64,000 nucleotides of DNA. It comes from Corticimicrobacter populi (GTDB lineage: Bacteria > Pseudomonadota > Gammaproteobacteria > Burkholderiales > Burkholderiaceae_B). The notes under the pieces are model-generated. The model made no database searches. It was given only the letters and a program-made list of their open reading frames with translations, and was not told the origin of the DNA. This document shows positions 47,168 through 58,189 of this stretch, piece by piece (position 1 is the stretch's first letter; every line of letters begins with the position of its first letter). The stretch is from NCBI RefSeq assembly GCF_003123725.1, contig NZ_QETA01000005.1, positions 186,001-250,000 on the forward strand, in the 5' to 3' direction. A program made the translations under genes and the position numbers.

Positions 47168-48024
47168 CGTACCACCAGTACGTCGCAGGGCAACGACTCG
47201 AGCAGGCTGTCGGCCACGCTGCCGATCGACGTGCGCAGAATGCCGGTCAGGCCGTGCGTGCCGGCAATGACCAGCTCGGTATCATCATCATCGAATGCGC
47301 GGGCCGACAGCAGTGTTTCCGGCTGGCCATATTCAACTTCTACCTTGTTGCCGGCCTCGGTGCCGGGCAGGCTGGCGACGAAGGCCTGGGCCTGCTCCTG
47401 CGCTGCCTTGCGAAAGCCTTCGACCTGTTGCGCATGCGTTTCGCCGGTGCTGCTGGCGGGCGCATTGAAGGCATGGAACAGTGTGATATCGACGCCGGGC
47501 AGCCAGGGACGTGCTGCAGACAGTGCGTGGCGTGAGCCATCGGAGAAATCCGTGGCCAGCAGTGCATTGCGGTAGGCTCCATGTGGCTTGTTGCGCACGA
47601 CCAGCACGGGGATGGTGGCGGTGCGAACCAGTTTTTCCACTGTGGTGCCCAGAATCAGCCGGCCCAGGGTTTCATCGCGGGCAATCCCGGTGACGATCAG
47701 GCCGCAGCCGTGGCTCTGTGCCGTTTCGATGATGGATTCGACGGCCTTGCCGGCCTTGACGACGACTTCCAGGTCGATTTTCGTGCCGGCCAGATCCTTG
47801 CGAAGTCGGCGGGTGGCGACCTCCTGGTGATTGGCGTTGACGCGCCGCCATGAGGGAATGGTCAGTTGTGCCAGGGCGCTGGGTTCCTGGACGTGCAGGA
47901 CGACCAGACGGGCACCCCGCTGTCCGGCCAGTTGCACGGCGCGATCCAGGGCGCGGTCGCAACGGGCGCTCAGGTCGGTTGCCAGGAGAATGGAGGGAAT
48001 GGCCTGTGTGGACGTGGACGACAT
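47146..48024 (-). CDS. Tandem universal stress protein
   Basis: 292 residues with two UspA domains. First: ILLATDLSARCDRALDRAVQ to the ATP-binding GRLILGTTVEKLVRTATIPV. Second: NALLATDFSDGSRHALSAAR to GILRTSIGSVADSLLESLPC. ATG 48024 has GGAG. It lies 19 bp after the P-type ATPase gene and probably shares its transcript. Confidence 0.92.
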   Translation of the reverse strand: MSSTSTQAIPSILLATDLSARCDRALDRAVQLAGQRGARLVVLHVQEPSALAQLTIPSWRRVNANHQEVATRRLRKDLAGTKIDLEVVVKAGKAVESIIETAQSHGCGLIVTGIARDETLGRLILGTTVEKLVRTATIPVLVVRNKPHGAYRNALLATDFSDGSRHALSAARPWLPGVDITLFHAFNAPASSTGETHAQQVEGFRKAAQEQAQAFVASLPGTEAGNKVEVEYGQPETLLSARAFDDDDTELVIAGTHGLTGILRTSIGSVADSLLESLPCDVLVVRQPAAAA

Positions 48025-48043
48025 TGAAGTTCTCCGTATGGAT

Positions 48044-50818
48044 TCAGGAAGCAAAGCGTGAGGCGATTTTTTTCTCCGCCTCCAGGATCAGGAACAGGAC
48101 GAGTGCAACCATCATAATCGCGAACCAGTCGGCAAGCGACAGCGGCACGGTCTGGAATGCGGTGTTCATCCAGGGCAGGTAGGTGAACGCGGCCTGCAGC
48201 AGCGTGATGGCCAGCAGCGCGGCCAGCGTGGCCCGGGTGCCGAGCAGTTGTCGCCAGTCGAGATGCGGTTGATGCAGGCCACGTACCGAAAACAGGTAGG
48301 CGATTTCCATGCCGACGATCACGTTGACGACCAGTGTGCGCCAGTGTTCGGTGGTATAGCCGTGATGGTCGGCATAGGCGGTCATGGCCAGGCCACCCAT
48401 CAGGAAAAAGACAGAGACCAGGATGATGCGCCAGATCAGCGGCCGTGACAGCAGCGGCGCATTGGCCGGGCGCGGCGGGCGTCGCATGACGTCGGGGGCC
48501 GAAGGCTCGAAGGCCAGCACCAGGCCGAGCGTTGCCGTGGTGGCGAGGTTGATCCACAGGATCTGCGCCGGGGTCATGGGCAGGGTGTAGCCAAGCAGCA
48601 ATGCCAGGATCAGGAACAGGACCTCGCCGCCGTTGGTGGGCAGTGTCCAGGCAATCACCTTGCGGATATTGTCGTAGACCGTACGTCCTTCATGGACGGC
48701 GGCAGCGATCGAGGCAAAATTGTCGTCCGCCAGCACGATGCGAGAAGCCTCCTTGGCGGCCTCCGTGCCTTTGTTGCCCATGGCGACACCGACGTCGGCC
48801 TGCTTGAGTGCGGGCGCATCATTGACGCCGTCGCCGGTCATGGCGACCACGGCACCCTGCGACTGCAAGGCCCGGACGATACGCAGCTTGTGTTCGGGGC
48901 TGGTGCGCGCAAAAACCGTCGTGGCCATGGCGCGTGCGGGCAGTTCGGCGTCGGCGATGCCGTCGAGGTCGGCTCCCGTCAGCACGGTGGGCTGTGCTCC
49001 CAGCCCAAGCTGGCGTGCGATGGCGGCAGCCGTGAGGGCGTGGTCGCCGGTAATCATCTTGACGCGGATGCCCGCAGTGGTGCATTCGGCGATGGCACGT
49101 ATTGCCTCGGGGCGCGGCGGGTCGATCAGGCTGGCCAGGCCGAGAAAGGTCAGGGTGTCGCCCGGATGTTCGCTGGTGAAATGATCTTTGGCAGGATTGG
49201 CGGCCCGTACTGCAAAGCCGAGCACGCGCTCTCCCTGGTCGGCGGCAGCCGTGATGGCTGCCAGCCAGGCATCGGTGTCCAGTGGGGCCAGCGTGCCATC
49301 ATGGGCCATCTGTTGCACGCAGCATTGCAGCAGTTGCTCCGGGGCTCCCTTGACGTAGACGAAGCGTTGGCCGTCCGGCAGGTGCCAGTGTGGTGCCAGG
49401 TCGGGGCGCATGATGTGCAAGGATGCCATTATGCGCTTTTCCGGATTGAAGGGAATCTGGTCCTGTTCGGGCCAGGCATTGCGCAGCGTGTCCGGATCGA
49501 TACCGGCCTTCAGGGAGGCTGCCAGCAGGGCACCTTCCATGGGGTCGCCCTCGACCTGCCATTCTCCTTGCCGGCAACGCAGGCGAGCCGTGTTGCAGAG
49601 GGTGGCGGCGTGCAGCAGGTGTCGCATGCCGGCCGGCCAGCCGCCTGACGCTTCGCTGGTGTGGGCCATGGCAGTTCCTGGCTGGCCACAGCAGTCTTCG
49701 CGCAATTGGCCCGTCGGTGCGTAGCCACTGCCCTCTACATGATAGAGCCGGTCGCACATCTGCAGGCGGCGCACGGTCATTTCGTTGCAGGTCAGGGTGC
49801 CGGTCTTGTCGGAGCAAATGATGGACGTGGCACCGAGGATCTCGACAGCCGGCAGGTTGCGGACGATGGCGTTGCGCGTGGCCATGCGCCGTACGCCGAT
49901 TGCCAGCGTAATGGTCATCACCGCAGGCAGGCCTTCGGGCACGATCGATGCTGCCAGGCTGACCACGGCCAGCAGGGCATCGGACCAGGCATATTCGCGC
50001 ACGAACACGGCAAACAGCATCAGGACCAGCCCGCCACCCAGCACCAGTCCGGTAAACCGCTGGCTGAAGCGATTCACCTGTCTCAACAGTGGCGTCTGCA
50101 GCATGTCGACCGAGGCCAGCAGGCTGTTGATGCGGCCGATTTCGGTGGCCTGTCCCGTGGCAGTGACCATGCCGCGGGCCTGGCCTGCCAGCACCAGCGA
50201 ACCGGAATGCGCCATGCAGGTACGATCGCCGGGCAGACAGTCGAGGGGGGCTGCGGCCGTGTTCTTTTCGCTGGCGAGGGATTCGCCGGTCAGGATGGAT
50301 TCGTCGATGAGCAGGTGGCGTGCCTGCAGCAGACGCATGTCGGCAGGCACGCGGTCGCCGGCCTCGAGCAGGACGATGTCGCCGGGCACCAGATCGGCTG
50401 CGGGTACGGTCAGTATGGAGCCTGCCCGCAGAACCTGGGCATGCGGGGCGAGCATGTCGCGCAGAGCATGGAGTGCCTGCTCGGCCCGTCCTTCCTGCAG
50501 GAAACCGACGATGGCGTTGACGACCAGCACGGCCAGGATCACGCCGGTATCGATCCAGTGTTGAAGGAACGCCGTGACCAGCGCAGCGGCCAGCATCAGG
50601 TAGATGATGCTGTTCTGGAACTGAGCCAGCAGCCTGCGCCAGGCAGGTCGCCTGCTTGTTGCGGGCAGCGTGTTCGGGCCGAAGCGCTGCAGGCGCTGTG
50701 CCGCTTCTTTTTGTGACAGCCCCAGGGGGGCGCTGTCCAGCAAGGAGCAGACGGTGTCGGGGTCTAGATGATGCCAGTCAGATGGGGGTGTGCTGGAGTC
50801 GGATACTGCTGCTTTCAA
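48044..50818 (-). CDS. P-type cation-transporting ATPase (P2 type)
   Basis: 924 residues. N-terminal cation ATPase domain (LGLSQKEAAQRLQRFGPNTL); actuator domain with ILTGESLASEK; TM4 PEGLPAVMTITLAIG; phosphorylation site CSDKTGTLTCNEMTV; hinge MTGDGVNDAPALKQADVGVA. PEGLP in TM4 fits P2-type (Ca2+, Na+ or K+) pumps, not copper pumps, but the ion is not determined. The start is TTG 50818, supported by GAGGAG 8 nt before; no ATG is nearby in frame. Confidence 0.93.
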   Translation of the reverse strand: MKAAVSDSSTPPSDWHHLDPDTVCSLLDSAPLGLSQKEAAQRLQRFGPNTLPATSRRPAWRRLLAQFQNSIIYLMLAAALVTAFLQHWIDTGVILAVLVVNAIVGFLQEGRAEQALHALRDMLAPHAQVLRAGSILTVPAADLVPGDIVLLEAGDRVPADMRLLQARHLLIDESILTGESLASEKNTAAAPLDCLPGDRTCMAHSGSLVLAGQARGMVTATGQATEIGRINSLLASVDMLQTPLLRQVNRFSQRFTGLVLGGGLVLMLFAVFVREYAWSDALLAVVSLAASIVPEGLPAVMTITLAIGVRRMATRNAIVRNLPAVEILGATSIICSDKTGTLTCNEMTVRRLQMCDRLYHVEGSGYAPTGQLREDCCGQPGTAMAHTSEASGGWPAGMRHLLHAATLCNTARLRCRQGEWQVEGDPMEGALLAASLKAGIDPDTLRNAWPEQDQIPFNPEKRIMASLHIMRPDLAPHWHLPDGQRFVYVKGAPEQLLQCCVQQMAHDGTLAPLDTDAWLAAITAAADQGERVLGFAVRAANPAKDHFTSEHPGDTLTFLGLASLIDPPRPEAIRAIAECTTAGIRVKMITGDHALTAAAIARQLGLGAQPTVLTGADLDGIADAELPARAMATTVFARTSPEHKLRIVRALQSQGAVVAMTGDGVNDAPALKQADVGVAMGNKGTEAAKEASRIVLADDNFASIAAAVHEGRTVYDNIRKVIAWTLPTNGGEVLFLILALLLGYTLPMTPAQILWINLATTATLGLVLAFEPSAPDVMRRPPRPANAPLLSRPLIWRIILVSVFFLMGGLAMTAYADHHGYTTEHWRTLVVNVIVGMEIAYLFSVRGLHQPHLDWRQLLGTRATLAALLAITLLQAAFTYLPWMNTAFQTVPLSLADWFAIMMVALVLFLILEAEKKIASRFAS

Positions 50819-50914
50819 ACGGCTTGCTCCTCAAAACGGGGGCTTTGAGTGGATTGGGCTGTCCGCAAGCTTACATTATCCTGACTCCGAGTGGGGATTT
50901 ATGCCCGAGAAAGA

Positions 50915-52258
50915 TTACACGATACCCTGGGCCAGCATGGAATCCGCAACCTTCACGAAGCCGGCGATATTGGCACCGTTGAGATAGTTGACCGTGCCAT
51001 CGGGTTGGCTGCCGTAGCGCAGGCATGACTCATGGATGCTGTGCATGATGCCGCGCAGGCGCTGGTCGACTTCATCGCGTGCCCAGGACAGGCGGATGGC
51101 GTTCTGGCTCATTTCAAGGCCGGATACGGCCACGCCGCCGGCATTGCTGGCTTTTCCGGGAGCGTACAGCACGCCGGCGTGGATGAAGGCTTCGGCCGCT
51201 TCCAGGGTGGAGGGCATATTGGCACCTTCGGCCACGCACTGGACACCGTTGGCGATCAGGGTGCGCGCGTCGTCGAGATCCAGCTCGTTCTGGGTTGCGC
51301 AGGGCAGTGCGATATCGACCGGGACATGCCAGGGCCGCTTGCCCGCTTCGTAGCGCAAGCCATGTTCGCGTGCATAGTCTTCGATGCGGCCTCGCGTCTC
51401 GTTTTTCACGTGCATCAGGGCTGCCAGCTTTTCGGGGGTGAAACCGGCTTCGTCGACGACGGTACCGGCCGAGTCGGATGCGGTCACGACGATTGCACCC
51501 AGTTCCAGCGCTTTTTCGATGGCGTATTGAGCGACGTTGCCCGAACCGGAAACGGAGACGCGCTTGCCTTCAAGGCTCTGGCCGTTGCGTGCCAGCATTT
51601 CGCGCACGAAATAGACCGTGCCGTAGCCGGTGGCTTCGGGGCGGATGAGACTGCCACCGAAGGCCGGGTCCTTGCCGGTGAATACGCTGGCAGCGGAATT
51701 GGAAAGTTTCTTGTACATGCCGGCCATGAAGCCGACCTCACGGCCGCCGACGCCGATATCGCCCGCAGGTACATCGGTATCCGGGCCGAGGTGGCGGAAC
51801 AGTTCAGTGGCGAGTGCCTGGCAAAAGCGCATGACTTCGGCATCCGACTTGCCCTTGGGATCGAAGTCGGAACCGCCCTTGCCGCCGCCCATCGGCAACG
51901 TGGTCAGGGCATTCTTGAAAGTCTGCTCGAAAGCGAGGAACTTGAGGATGGACAGGTTGACCGAAGGGTGAAAGCGCATGCCGCCCTTGAAGGGACCGAT
52001 GGCCGAGCTGTGCTGGATGCGGAAGGCGCGATTGACGCGGGCCTGGCCCTTGTCATCAACCCAGGAGACGCGGAACTGGATGACGCGTTCGGGTTCTACC
52101 AGTCTTTCGAGCAGCGCATGGCGGGCATAACGCGGATTGGCCTGGATGAACGGCCACAGGCTGCCGACGACCTCGCGTACGGCCTGCAGGAATTCCGGTT
52201 GATGGGGGTCCCGCGCGGCAACATATTGCAGGAATCCGTCCAGCGTCTGCTCGTTCAA
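50915..52258 (-). CDS. gdhA: NADP-specific glutamate dehydrogenase
   Basis: GdhA makes glutamate from 2-oxoglutarate and ammonia. Visible: RVSWVDDKGQARVNRAFRIQ, GPFKGGMRFHPSVNLSILK, MGGGKGGSDFDPKGKSDAEV, and the nucleotide fold VSVSGSGNVAQYAIEKALEL. The start is TTG 52258 (GGAG 6 nt upstream), giving 447 residues, the same as E. coli GdhA; an ATG at 52330 is much less likely. Repeats lie upstream at 52305-52330. Confidence 0.95.
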   Translation of the reverse strand: MNEQTLDGFLQYVAARDPHQPEFLQAVREVVGSLWPFIQANPRYARHALLERLVEPERVIQFRVSWVDDKGQARVNRAFRIQHSSAIGPFKGGMRFHPSVNLSILKFLAFEQTFKNALTTLPMGGGKGGSDFDPKGKSDAEVMRFCQALATELFRHLGPDTDVPAGDIGVGGREVGFMAGMYKKLSNSAASVFTGKDPAFGGSLIRPEATGYGTVYFVREMLARNGQSLEGKRVSVSGSGNVAQYAIEKALELGAIVVTASDSAGTVVDEAGFTPEKLAALMHVKNETRGRIEDYAREHGLRYEAGKRPWHVPVDIALPCATQNELDLDDARTLIANGVQCVAEGANMPSTLEAAEAFIHAGVLYAPGKASNAGGVAVSGLEMSQNAIRLSWARDEVDQRLRGIMHSIHESCLRYGSQPDGTVNYLNGANIAGFVKVADSMLAQGIV

Positions 52259-52304
52259 AATCTTCTCCAGTATCTGACAGCGATTGCGTGATTTGCACCT
52301 GTGC

Positions 52305-52330
52305 GGTGCGGCACCTTGATGGTGCGGCAC
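52305..52330. repeat. Direct repeat upstream of gdhA
   Basis: GGTGCGGCAC occurs at 52305-52314 and 52321-52330 (period 16), with GCACC-TTGAT-GGTGC in between. It is 47-72 bp before the gdhA start and could be an operator or a leader hairpin; no known motif was recognised. Confidence 0.4.
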
Positions 52331-52500
52331 ATCATTGGTGCAAAAATTCTACGAGCAAAATGCCTGTCGTGATCTGGATGACCGTTCAATATAAATTTGG
52401 GGACATATTGAAATCCCTGTAGATGTTGGGTTTGTTAATGGGGACGCAAGGGAGTGAATGACTGGAATAGTCGTGCGACGCTTCCTCTCCGTCCCTATTT

Positions 52501-53304
52501 TCAGGCGCTGAAACCGTGCCAATCGTAATCAATGATCAATGGTGCATGGTCGGAAAACCGCTCATCCTTGTAGATGGCGCAGTGCCGCGCCAGGGCAGCG
52601 ATGCCTGGCGTGGCGATCTGGTAGTCGATGCGCCAGCCGACATTGTTTGCCCAGGCCTGGCCGCGGTTGCTCCACCAGGTATAGGCGGCGTCGGTCGCCT
52701 CGGGATGCAGGCTGCGGTAGACGTCCACGAAGCCTCGCTGGTCGAAGACGGTGCTCAGCCAGGCGCGCTCTTCGGGCAGGAATCCTGAGTTCTTGCGGTT
52801 GCCACGCCAGTTCTTGAGGTCGATTTCATGATGGGCGATATTCCAGTCACCGCAGATCACGAACTCGCGTCCGGTGTCGCGATGCTCGGTAGCCAGCGCA
52901 TCCAGCCAGGGGCCGAAATGATCCAGGAAGCGGTACTTGGCCTGCTGCCGTTCGTCGCCGCTGGAGCCGGAGGGCAGATAGGCACTGATCACCGACAGTC
53001 CCGGCCAGTCGGCGCGGATGATCCGCCCTTCGGTGTCGAACTCTTCGCAGCCCATGCCATCGAGCACCCGTTCGGCAGGCCGGCGCAGATAGAGGCCCAC
53101 GCCGCTGTAGCCTTTTTTCTCGGCCGAAAAGAAATGGCCGGTGTAGTCCAGCGGGGTACGCATGTCATCGGTCAGGTCGGCATCCTGTGCCTTGAGCTCC
53201 TGCAGGCAGACGATGTCGGCCTGTTGCTGTGCCAGCCAGGGTTGCAGACCCTTGCGGAAAGCGGAGCGGATGCCATTGAGATTGAGCGAGATGATGCGTA
53301 GCAA
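52501..53304 (-). CDS. xthA: Exodeoxyribonuclease III
   Basis: 267 residues. XthA cleaves DNA at abasic sites and degrades 3' ends. Motifs: NLNGIRSAFRKGL, VCLQELKAQD (metal-binding Glu), SAYLPSGSSGDER, ICGDWNIAHHEIDLKNW, and the catalytic DHAPLIIDY at the end. The start is TTG 53304 with AGGAG 7 nt upstream. It lies downstream of katA on the same strand. Confidence 0.95.
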   Translation of the reverse strand: MLRIISLNLNGIRSAFRKGLQPWLAQQQADIVCLQELKAQDADLTDDMRTPLDYTGHFFSAEKKGYSGVGLYLRRPAERVLDGMGCEEFDTEGRIIRADWPGLSVISAYLPSGSSGDERQQAKYRFLDHFGPWLDALATEHRDTGREFVICGDWNIAHHEIDLKNWRGNRKNSGFLPEERAWLSTVFDQRGFVDVYRSLHPEATDAAYTWWSNRGQAWANNVGWRIDYQIATPGIAALARHCAIYKDERFSDHAPLIIDYDWHGFSA

Positions 53305-53335
53305 GAGGGACTCCTGTGGTATGGGATGGCCGTCA

Positions 53336-53372
53336 TGAAAAGGGGCACCCGGCAGTTGCGGCCGGGTGCCCC
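53336..53372 (-). terminator. Intrinsic terminator of katA
   Basis: GGGGCACCCGGC (53342-53353), 7-nt loop, GCCGGGTGCCCC (53361-53372): perfect 12-bp stem, with TTTT on the minus-strand 3' side. Confidence 0.88.
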
Positions 53373-53393
53373 GCCTGTGGTCAGGAGTCGAGT

Positions 53394-54833
<1,440 letters not shown>

Positions 54834-55215
54834 GGCAACACTCCTTCAATAGGGTTGTGTGATGGTTACTCGCTATTCATAGAGAAGATTAATTGATCTT
54901 TGTTGATTGATCAAATTTATATATGTGATGATTTTGATTGTTTGAGGCTATAGGTTTTTTCAAGAGGATAGGGGATGAAATCCTTGCCAAAAGTGCACAG
55001 TCTTGTGCCCACCATACATGAAATCACCATGGTCTTCCATCCTGAAAGTCATGCAAACTCCTTTCGGATCAATGAATTGAATATGATTTAAGGTTGCCGG
55101 CCTCACGTGTCGGCAAGTGCCTGACACTTCCTGTCTTGGCCCGTGACCATGGAAACTGCTTTAATGTCAGGAGCTCTGTTTGTCCTCATTTCTCGACTTC
55201 TTTGGAAAACCATCG
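54834..55215. other. AT-rich divergent region between katA and lemA
   Basis: About 380 bp without a gene. The first 130 bp are AT-rich and contain a direct repeat ATTGATC (54892-54898 and 54906-54912). CTAT/ATAG pieces are present but not at OxyR spacing. It should hold the promoters of katA and lemA. Confidence 0.5.
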
Positions 55216-55836
55216 ATGAAACGCTACTTGTCCCTTCTTGGTGCCTTGCTGTTTGCCTCGTTGCTGTCGGGCTGCGGCTACAACGCCATTCAGTCCGCAG
55301 ACGAACAGGTCAAGGCTGCCTGGTCCAATGTGCTCAACCAGTATCAGCGGCGTGCCGACCTGGTGCCCAACCTGGTCAGCACCGTCAAGGGGTACGCCAG
55401 CCATGAACAGCAGGTCTTGACGCAAGTGACCGATGCACGTGCGCGGGTCGGTTCGATCAACATCACGGCTGATCAGCTCGACGACCCCCAACAGATGCAG
55501 CGTTTCCAGCAGGCCCAGGGCGAACTGTCTTCGGCCCTGTCGCGCCTGCTGGTCGTGAGCGAAAACTACCCGCAGCTCAAGGCTGATGGCCTGTTCCGGG
55601 ATCTGATGACGCAGCTTGAGGGCACCGAGAACCGCATTGCCGTGGCACGCGAACGCTATGTCAAGGCGGTACAGGACTACAACGTGCTGGTGCGCAGCTT
55701 CCCCGAAGTGCTGACTGCCAAAGTGCTGGGGTATGCGCCCAAGGCCAACTTCAGTGTCGAGAACGAGGCGGCCATTTCGCAGGCCCCCAGCGTTGACTTC
55801 GGTGCGCCTGCGCAGGGCACGGCCGGGGCGCAGTAA
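55216..55836 (+). CDS. lemA: LemA-family lipoprotein
   Basis: 206 residues from ATG 55216. A lipoprotein signal (LLGALLFASLLSGC) is followed by the LemA helical domain (QVKAAWSNVLNQYQRRADLV and LVSTVKGYASHEQQVL; RYVKAVQDYNVLVRSFPEVL). Function of LemA is not settled. An upstream TTG at 55180 has a better Shine-Dalgarno (AGGAG, 6-7 nt), so the true start could add 12 residues. Overlaps the TPM gene by 1 bp. Confidence 0.88.
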   Translation: MKRYLSLLGALLFASLLSGCGYNAIQSADEQVKAAWSNVLNQYQRRADLVPNLVSTVKGYASHEQQVLTQVTDARARVGSINITADQLDDPQQMQRFQQAQGELSSALSRLLVVSENYPQLKADGLFRDLMTQLEGTENRIAVARERYVKAVQDYNVLVRSFPEVLTAKVLGYAPKANFSVENEAAISQAPSVDFGAPAQGTAGAQ

Positions 55837-56735
55837 TGGTGGTCGCTGCTACGTGCTGCATAGGCGGTGCAAGATTGTTGCATCGTCATGTGTTGCGATA
55901 TCTGGCACTGGCCTGCTGGATACTGGCCAGCCTGTTGCCGGTGCAGGCGGCGGAAGTTCCGTTGCCTGATTTGCAGGGCCGGGTGACAGACCTGACGGAT
56001 ACCCTGACGCTCGCGCAACGCCAGCAGCTTGATGCCTCGCTGGTCGGTCTCGAACAGCGCAAGGGGGCGCAATTGGTGGTGGTGCTGGTGCCGACCACGG
56101 GCAGTGACACGATCGAGCAGTATGCCGTGCGCCTGTTCGAACAGTGGCAAATCGGGCGCAAGGATGTGGACGATGGCATCCTGCTGCTGGTGGCCAAGGA
56201 CGACCGCGCTGTGCGTATCGAGGTTGGCTACGGGCTGGAGGGCGCGGTCACGGACGCCCAGAGTGGCCGCATCATCCGGGAGCAGATCGTGCCACGCTTT
56301 GCCGAGGGCCAGTATGACGCCGGCATTGTGGCGGGGGTCGATGGCCTGACCCGGCTCATTGAGGGCGAGGCATTGCCACCGCCGGCAGCGCCTGCCAAAT
56401 CCGGGGCCGACGAGGGCATGGGCGAGGCCTGGTTGGCGTTGCTGATGTTCCTGCTGGTCCTGCCGGCATGGGCAGGTGGTTTGATCGGTGCGCTGGCCGG
56501 ATGGTTGCTGGCCGGCAACTGGCTGTTTGCGGCAGGTGGTGCCGTGGCCGGATTTCTGGTCAGTGCACTGATTGGCAAATCCGGCCTGCGCCAGCATATC
56601 CGCAAGAGCGCCGGCAGAGGCGGCGCACCGGGTGGCTGGCGTGGCGGTATGGGCCGGGGCGGCGGCCGTTCTTCAGGTGGCTTTCGGGGCGGTGGTGGCC
56701 GCAGTGGTGGCGGAGGTGCTTCGGGGCGCTGGTAA
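55836..56735 (+). CDS. TPM-domain membrane protein (YgcG family)
   Basis: 299 residues. A signal segment, then the TPM/TLP18.3 domain (about 40-180) with GRVTDLTDTLTLAQRQQLDA, ILLLVAKDDRAVRIEVGYGL and RIIREQIVPRFAEGQYDAGI; two membrane spans; then a Gly/Arg/Ser-rich C-terminal tail (GGGRSSGGFRGGGGRSGGG). LemA plus a TPM protein is a common pair. Start TAATG overlaps lemA. Confidence 0.9.
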   Translation: MVVAATCCIGGARLLHRHVLRYLALACWILASLLPVQAAEVPLPDLQGRVTDLTDTLTLAQRQQLDASLVGLEQRKGAQLVVVLVPTTGSDTIEQYAVRLFEQWQIGRKDVDDGILLLVAKDDRAVRIEVGYGLEGAVTDAQSGRIIREQIVPRFAEGQYDAGIVAGVDGLTRLIEGEALPPPAAPAKSGADEGMGEAWLALLMFLLVLPAWAGGLIGALAGWLLAGNWLFAAGGAVAGFLVSALIGKSGLRQHIRKSAGRGGAPGGWRGGMGRGGGRSSGGFRGGGGRSGGGGASGRW

Positions 56736-56778
56736 GCCGCTGGTAAGTGATGCCACGGTGATGCCCCCGGTTTGTTCT

Positions 56779-56812
56779 CCCCTGATGTTGAATACCGCGT
56801 CAACATCAGGGG
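56779..56812. terminator. Perfect 12-bp hairpin between convergent genes
   Basis: CCCCTGATGTTG (56779-56790), 10-nt loop, CAACATCAGGGG (56801-56812). No strong T-run on either side, but position between the TPM gene and the permease gene suggests a two-way terminator. Confidence 0.65.
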
Positions 56813-56826
56813 GCTGTGGTATCCCG

Positions 56827-58116
56827 TCAGTCGAAGAAAGCGTAGCGCGCCACGAACAGCAAGGCGACCAGCCAGGCCGCAGCATGCACTTCGCGGAAAC
56901 GGCCAGTGGCAGTCTTCAGCACGACATAGCTCACAAAGCCAAAGGCCAGGCCCGTGGCGATTGAGTAGGTGAAGGGCATCGCCAGGGCTGTCAGGGCCGC
57001 CGGGGTGGCCTCGGTCACATCATTCCAGTCGATCTCGATCAGTTCGCGCATCATCAGGCCTGCCACGTACAGCAGGGCCGGGGCCGTGGCATAGGCAGGC
57101 ACCGAACTGGCGAGCGGGGCGAAGAACAGGGCCGCCAGGAACAGCAGGGCCACGACCAGTGCGGTCAGACCGGTTCGACCACCAGCCTGCACGCCCGAGG
57201 CGCTTTCCACATAGGCCGTGGTGCTGCTGGTGCCCATCAGCGAGCCGACGGTAATGGCTGTGCTGTCGGCAAACAGGGCGCGACCCAGGCGGTTGCTGCG
57301 GCCGGGCTCCAGCAGGCCGGCCCGCTTGGCCACGCCGGTCAGGGTACCCGTGGCGTCAAAGACCTCCACCAGCACCAGCACCAGCAGGACCTGCACGATG
57401 CCGGCATTGAAGGCCCCGACGATATCAAGTTGCATGAAAGTGGGGGCGATGCTGGGAGGGGCTGCGACAATACCCTGGAAGCTGTTGTAGCCCAGCAGGA
57501 TGCTGAGCACCGTGACCACCAGAATGCCGATCAGGATGGCACCCCGCACGCGCAGCGCATCCAGCGCGGCGATCAGGAAAAAGCCCAGAATGGCCAGCAA
57601 GGGTTCGTGGTGGCGCAGGTTGCCCAGCGTGACCTTGGTGACGGGATGGTCGACCACGATCTGGGCACTCGACAGGGCGATGATGCCCAGGAACAGACCG
57701 ATCCCGGCCGCGATGGCGCTGCGCAGAGAGGTCGGGATGCCGGCCAGCAGCCAGGCGCGTACGCCGGTTACGGTCAGCACGATGAAGATCAGGCCGGAGA
57801 TGAACACGGCTCCCAGCGCCTGCTGCCAGGTGAAGCCCAGTACGCCTACGACGGTGAAAGCGAAAAAGGCGTTCAGGCCCATGCCCGGTGCCATGCCGAT
57901 GGGCCAGTTCGCAACCAGGGCCATGATGATCGAGCCCAGGGCCGCCGCCAGGCAGGTCGCCACGAAAACGGCATCCTTGTCCATGCCGGTCGATGAAAGA
58001 ATATCGGGATTGACGAAGATGATGTAAGACATCGTCAGGAAGGTCGTGATGCCGGCGGTGACTTCCGTGCGGAAGTTGGTGCCGTGGTCACGCAGGCCGA
58101 ACAGTTTTTCCAGCAT
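56827..58116 (-). CDS. NCS2-family purine permease (AzgA/PbuG type)
   Basis: 429 residues, 12-14 spans. Visible: LFGLRDHGTNFRTEVTAGIT, FLTMSYIIFVNPDILSSTGM, ANWPIGMAPGMGLNAFFAFT, and GTSSTTAYVESASGVQAGGR; all are typical of the adenine/guanine/hypoxanthine permease branch. ATG 58116 is the family start; longer upstream frame is shadow sequence. Shine-Dalgarno weak. Confidence 0.9.
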   Translation of the reverse strand: MLEKLFGLRDHGTNFRTEVTAGITTFLTMSYIIFVNPDILSSTGMDKDAVFVATCLAAALGSIIMALVANWPIGMAPGMGLNAFFAFTVVGVLGFTWQQALGAVFISGLIFIVLTVTGVRAWLLAGIPTSLRSAIAAGIGLFLGIIALSSAQIVVDHPVTKVTLGNLRHHEPLLAILGFFLIAALDALRVRGAILIGILVVTVLSILLGYNSFQGIVAAPPSIAPTFMQLDIVGAFNAGIVQVLLVLVLVEVFDATGTLTGVAKRAGLLEPGRSNRLGRALFADSTAITVGSLMGTSSTTAYVESASGVQAGGRTGLTALVVALLFLAALFFAPLASSVPAYATAPALLYVAGLMMRELIEIDWNDVTEATPAALTALAMPFTYSIATGLAFGFVSYVVLKTATGRFREVHAAAWLVALLFVARYAFFD

Positions 58117-58189
58117 GATGGATCCAGGATAGGTGAGTGGTTGATGCTCAATGCGTGGCATGACCTGATCTGTAGGCCATGCTGTCGTA

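Noticed and set aside
54834-55100. OxyR box upstream of katA
   Set aside because: CTAT and ATAG pieces occur but not with the required 11-bp steps.
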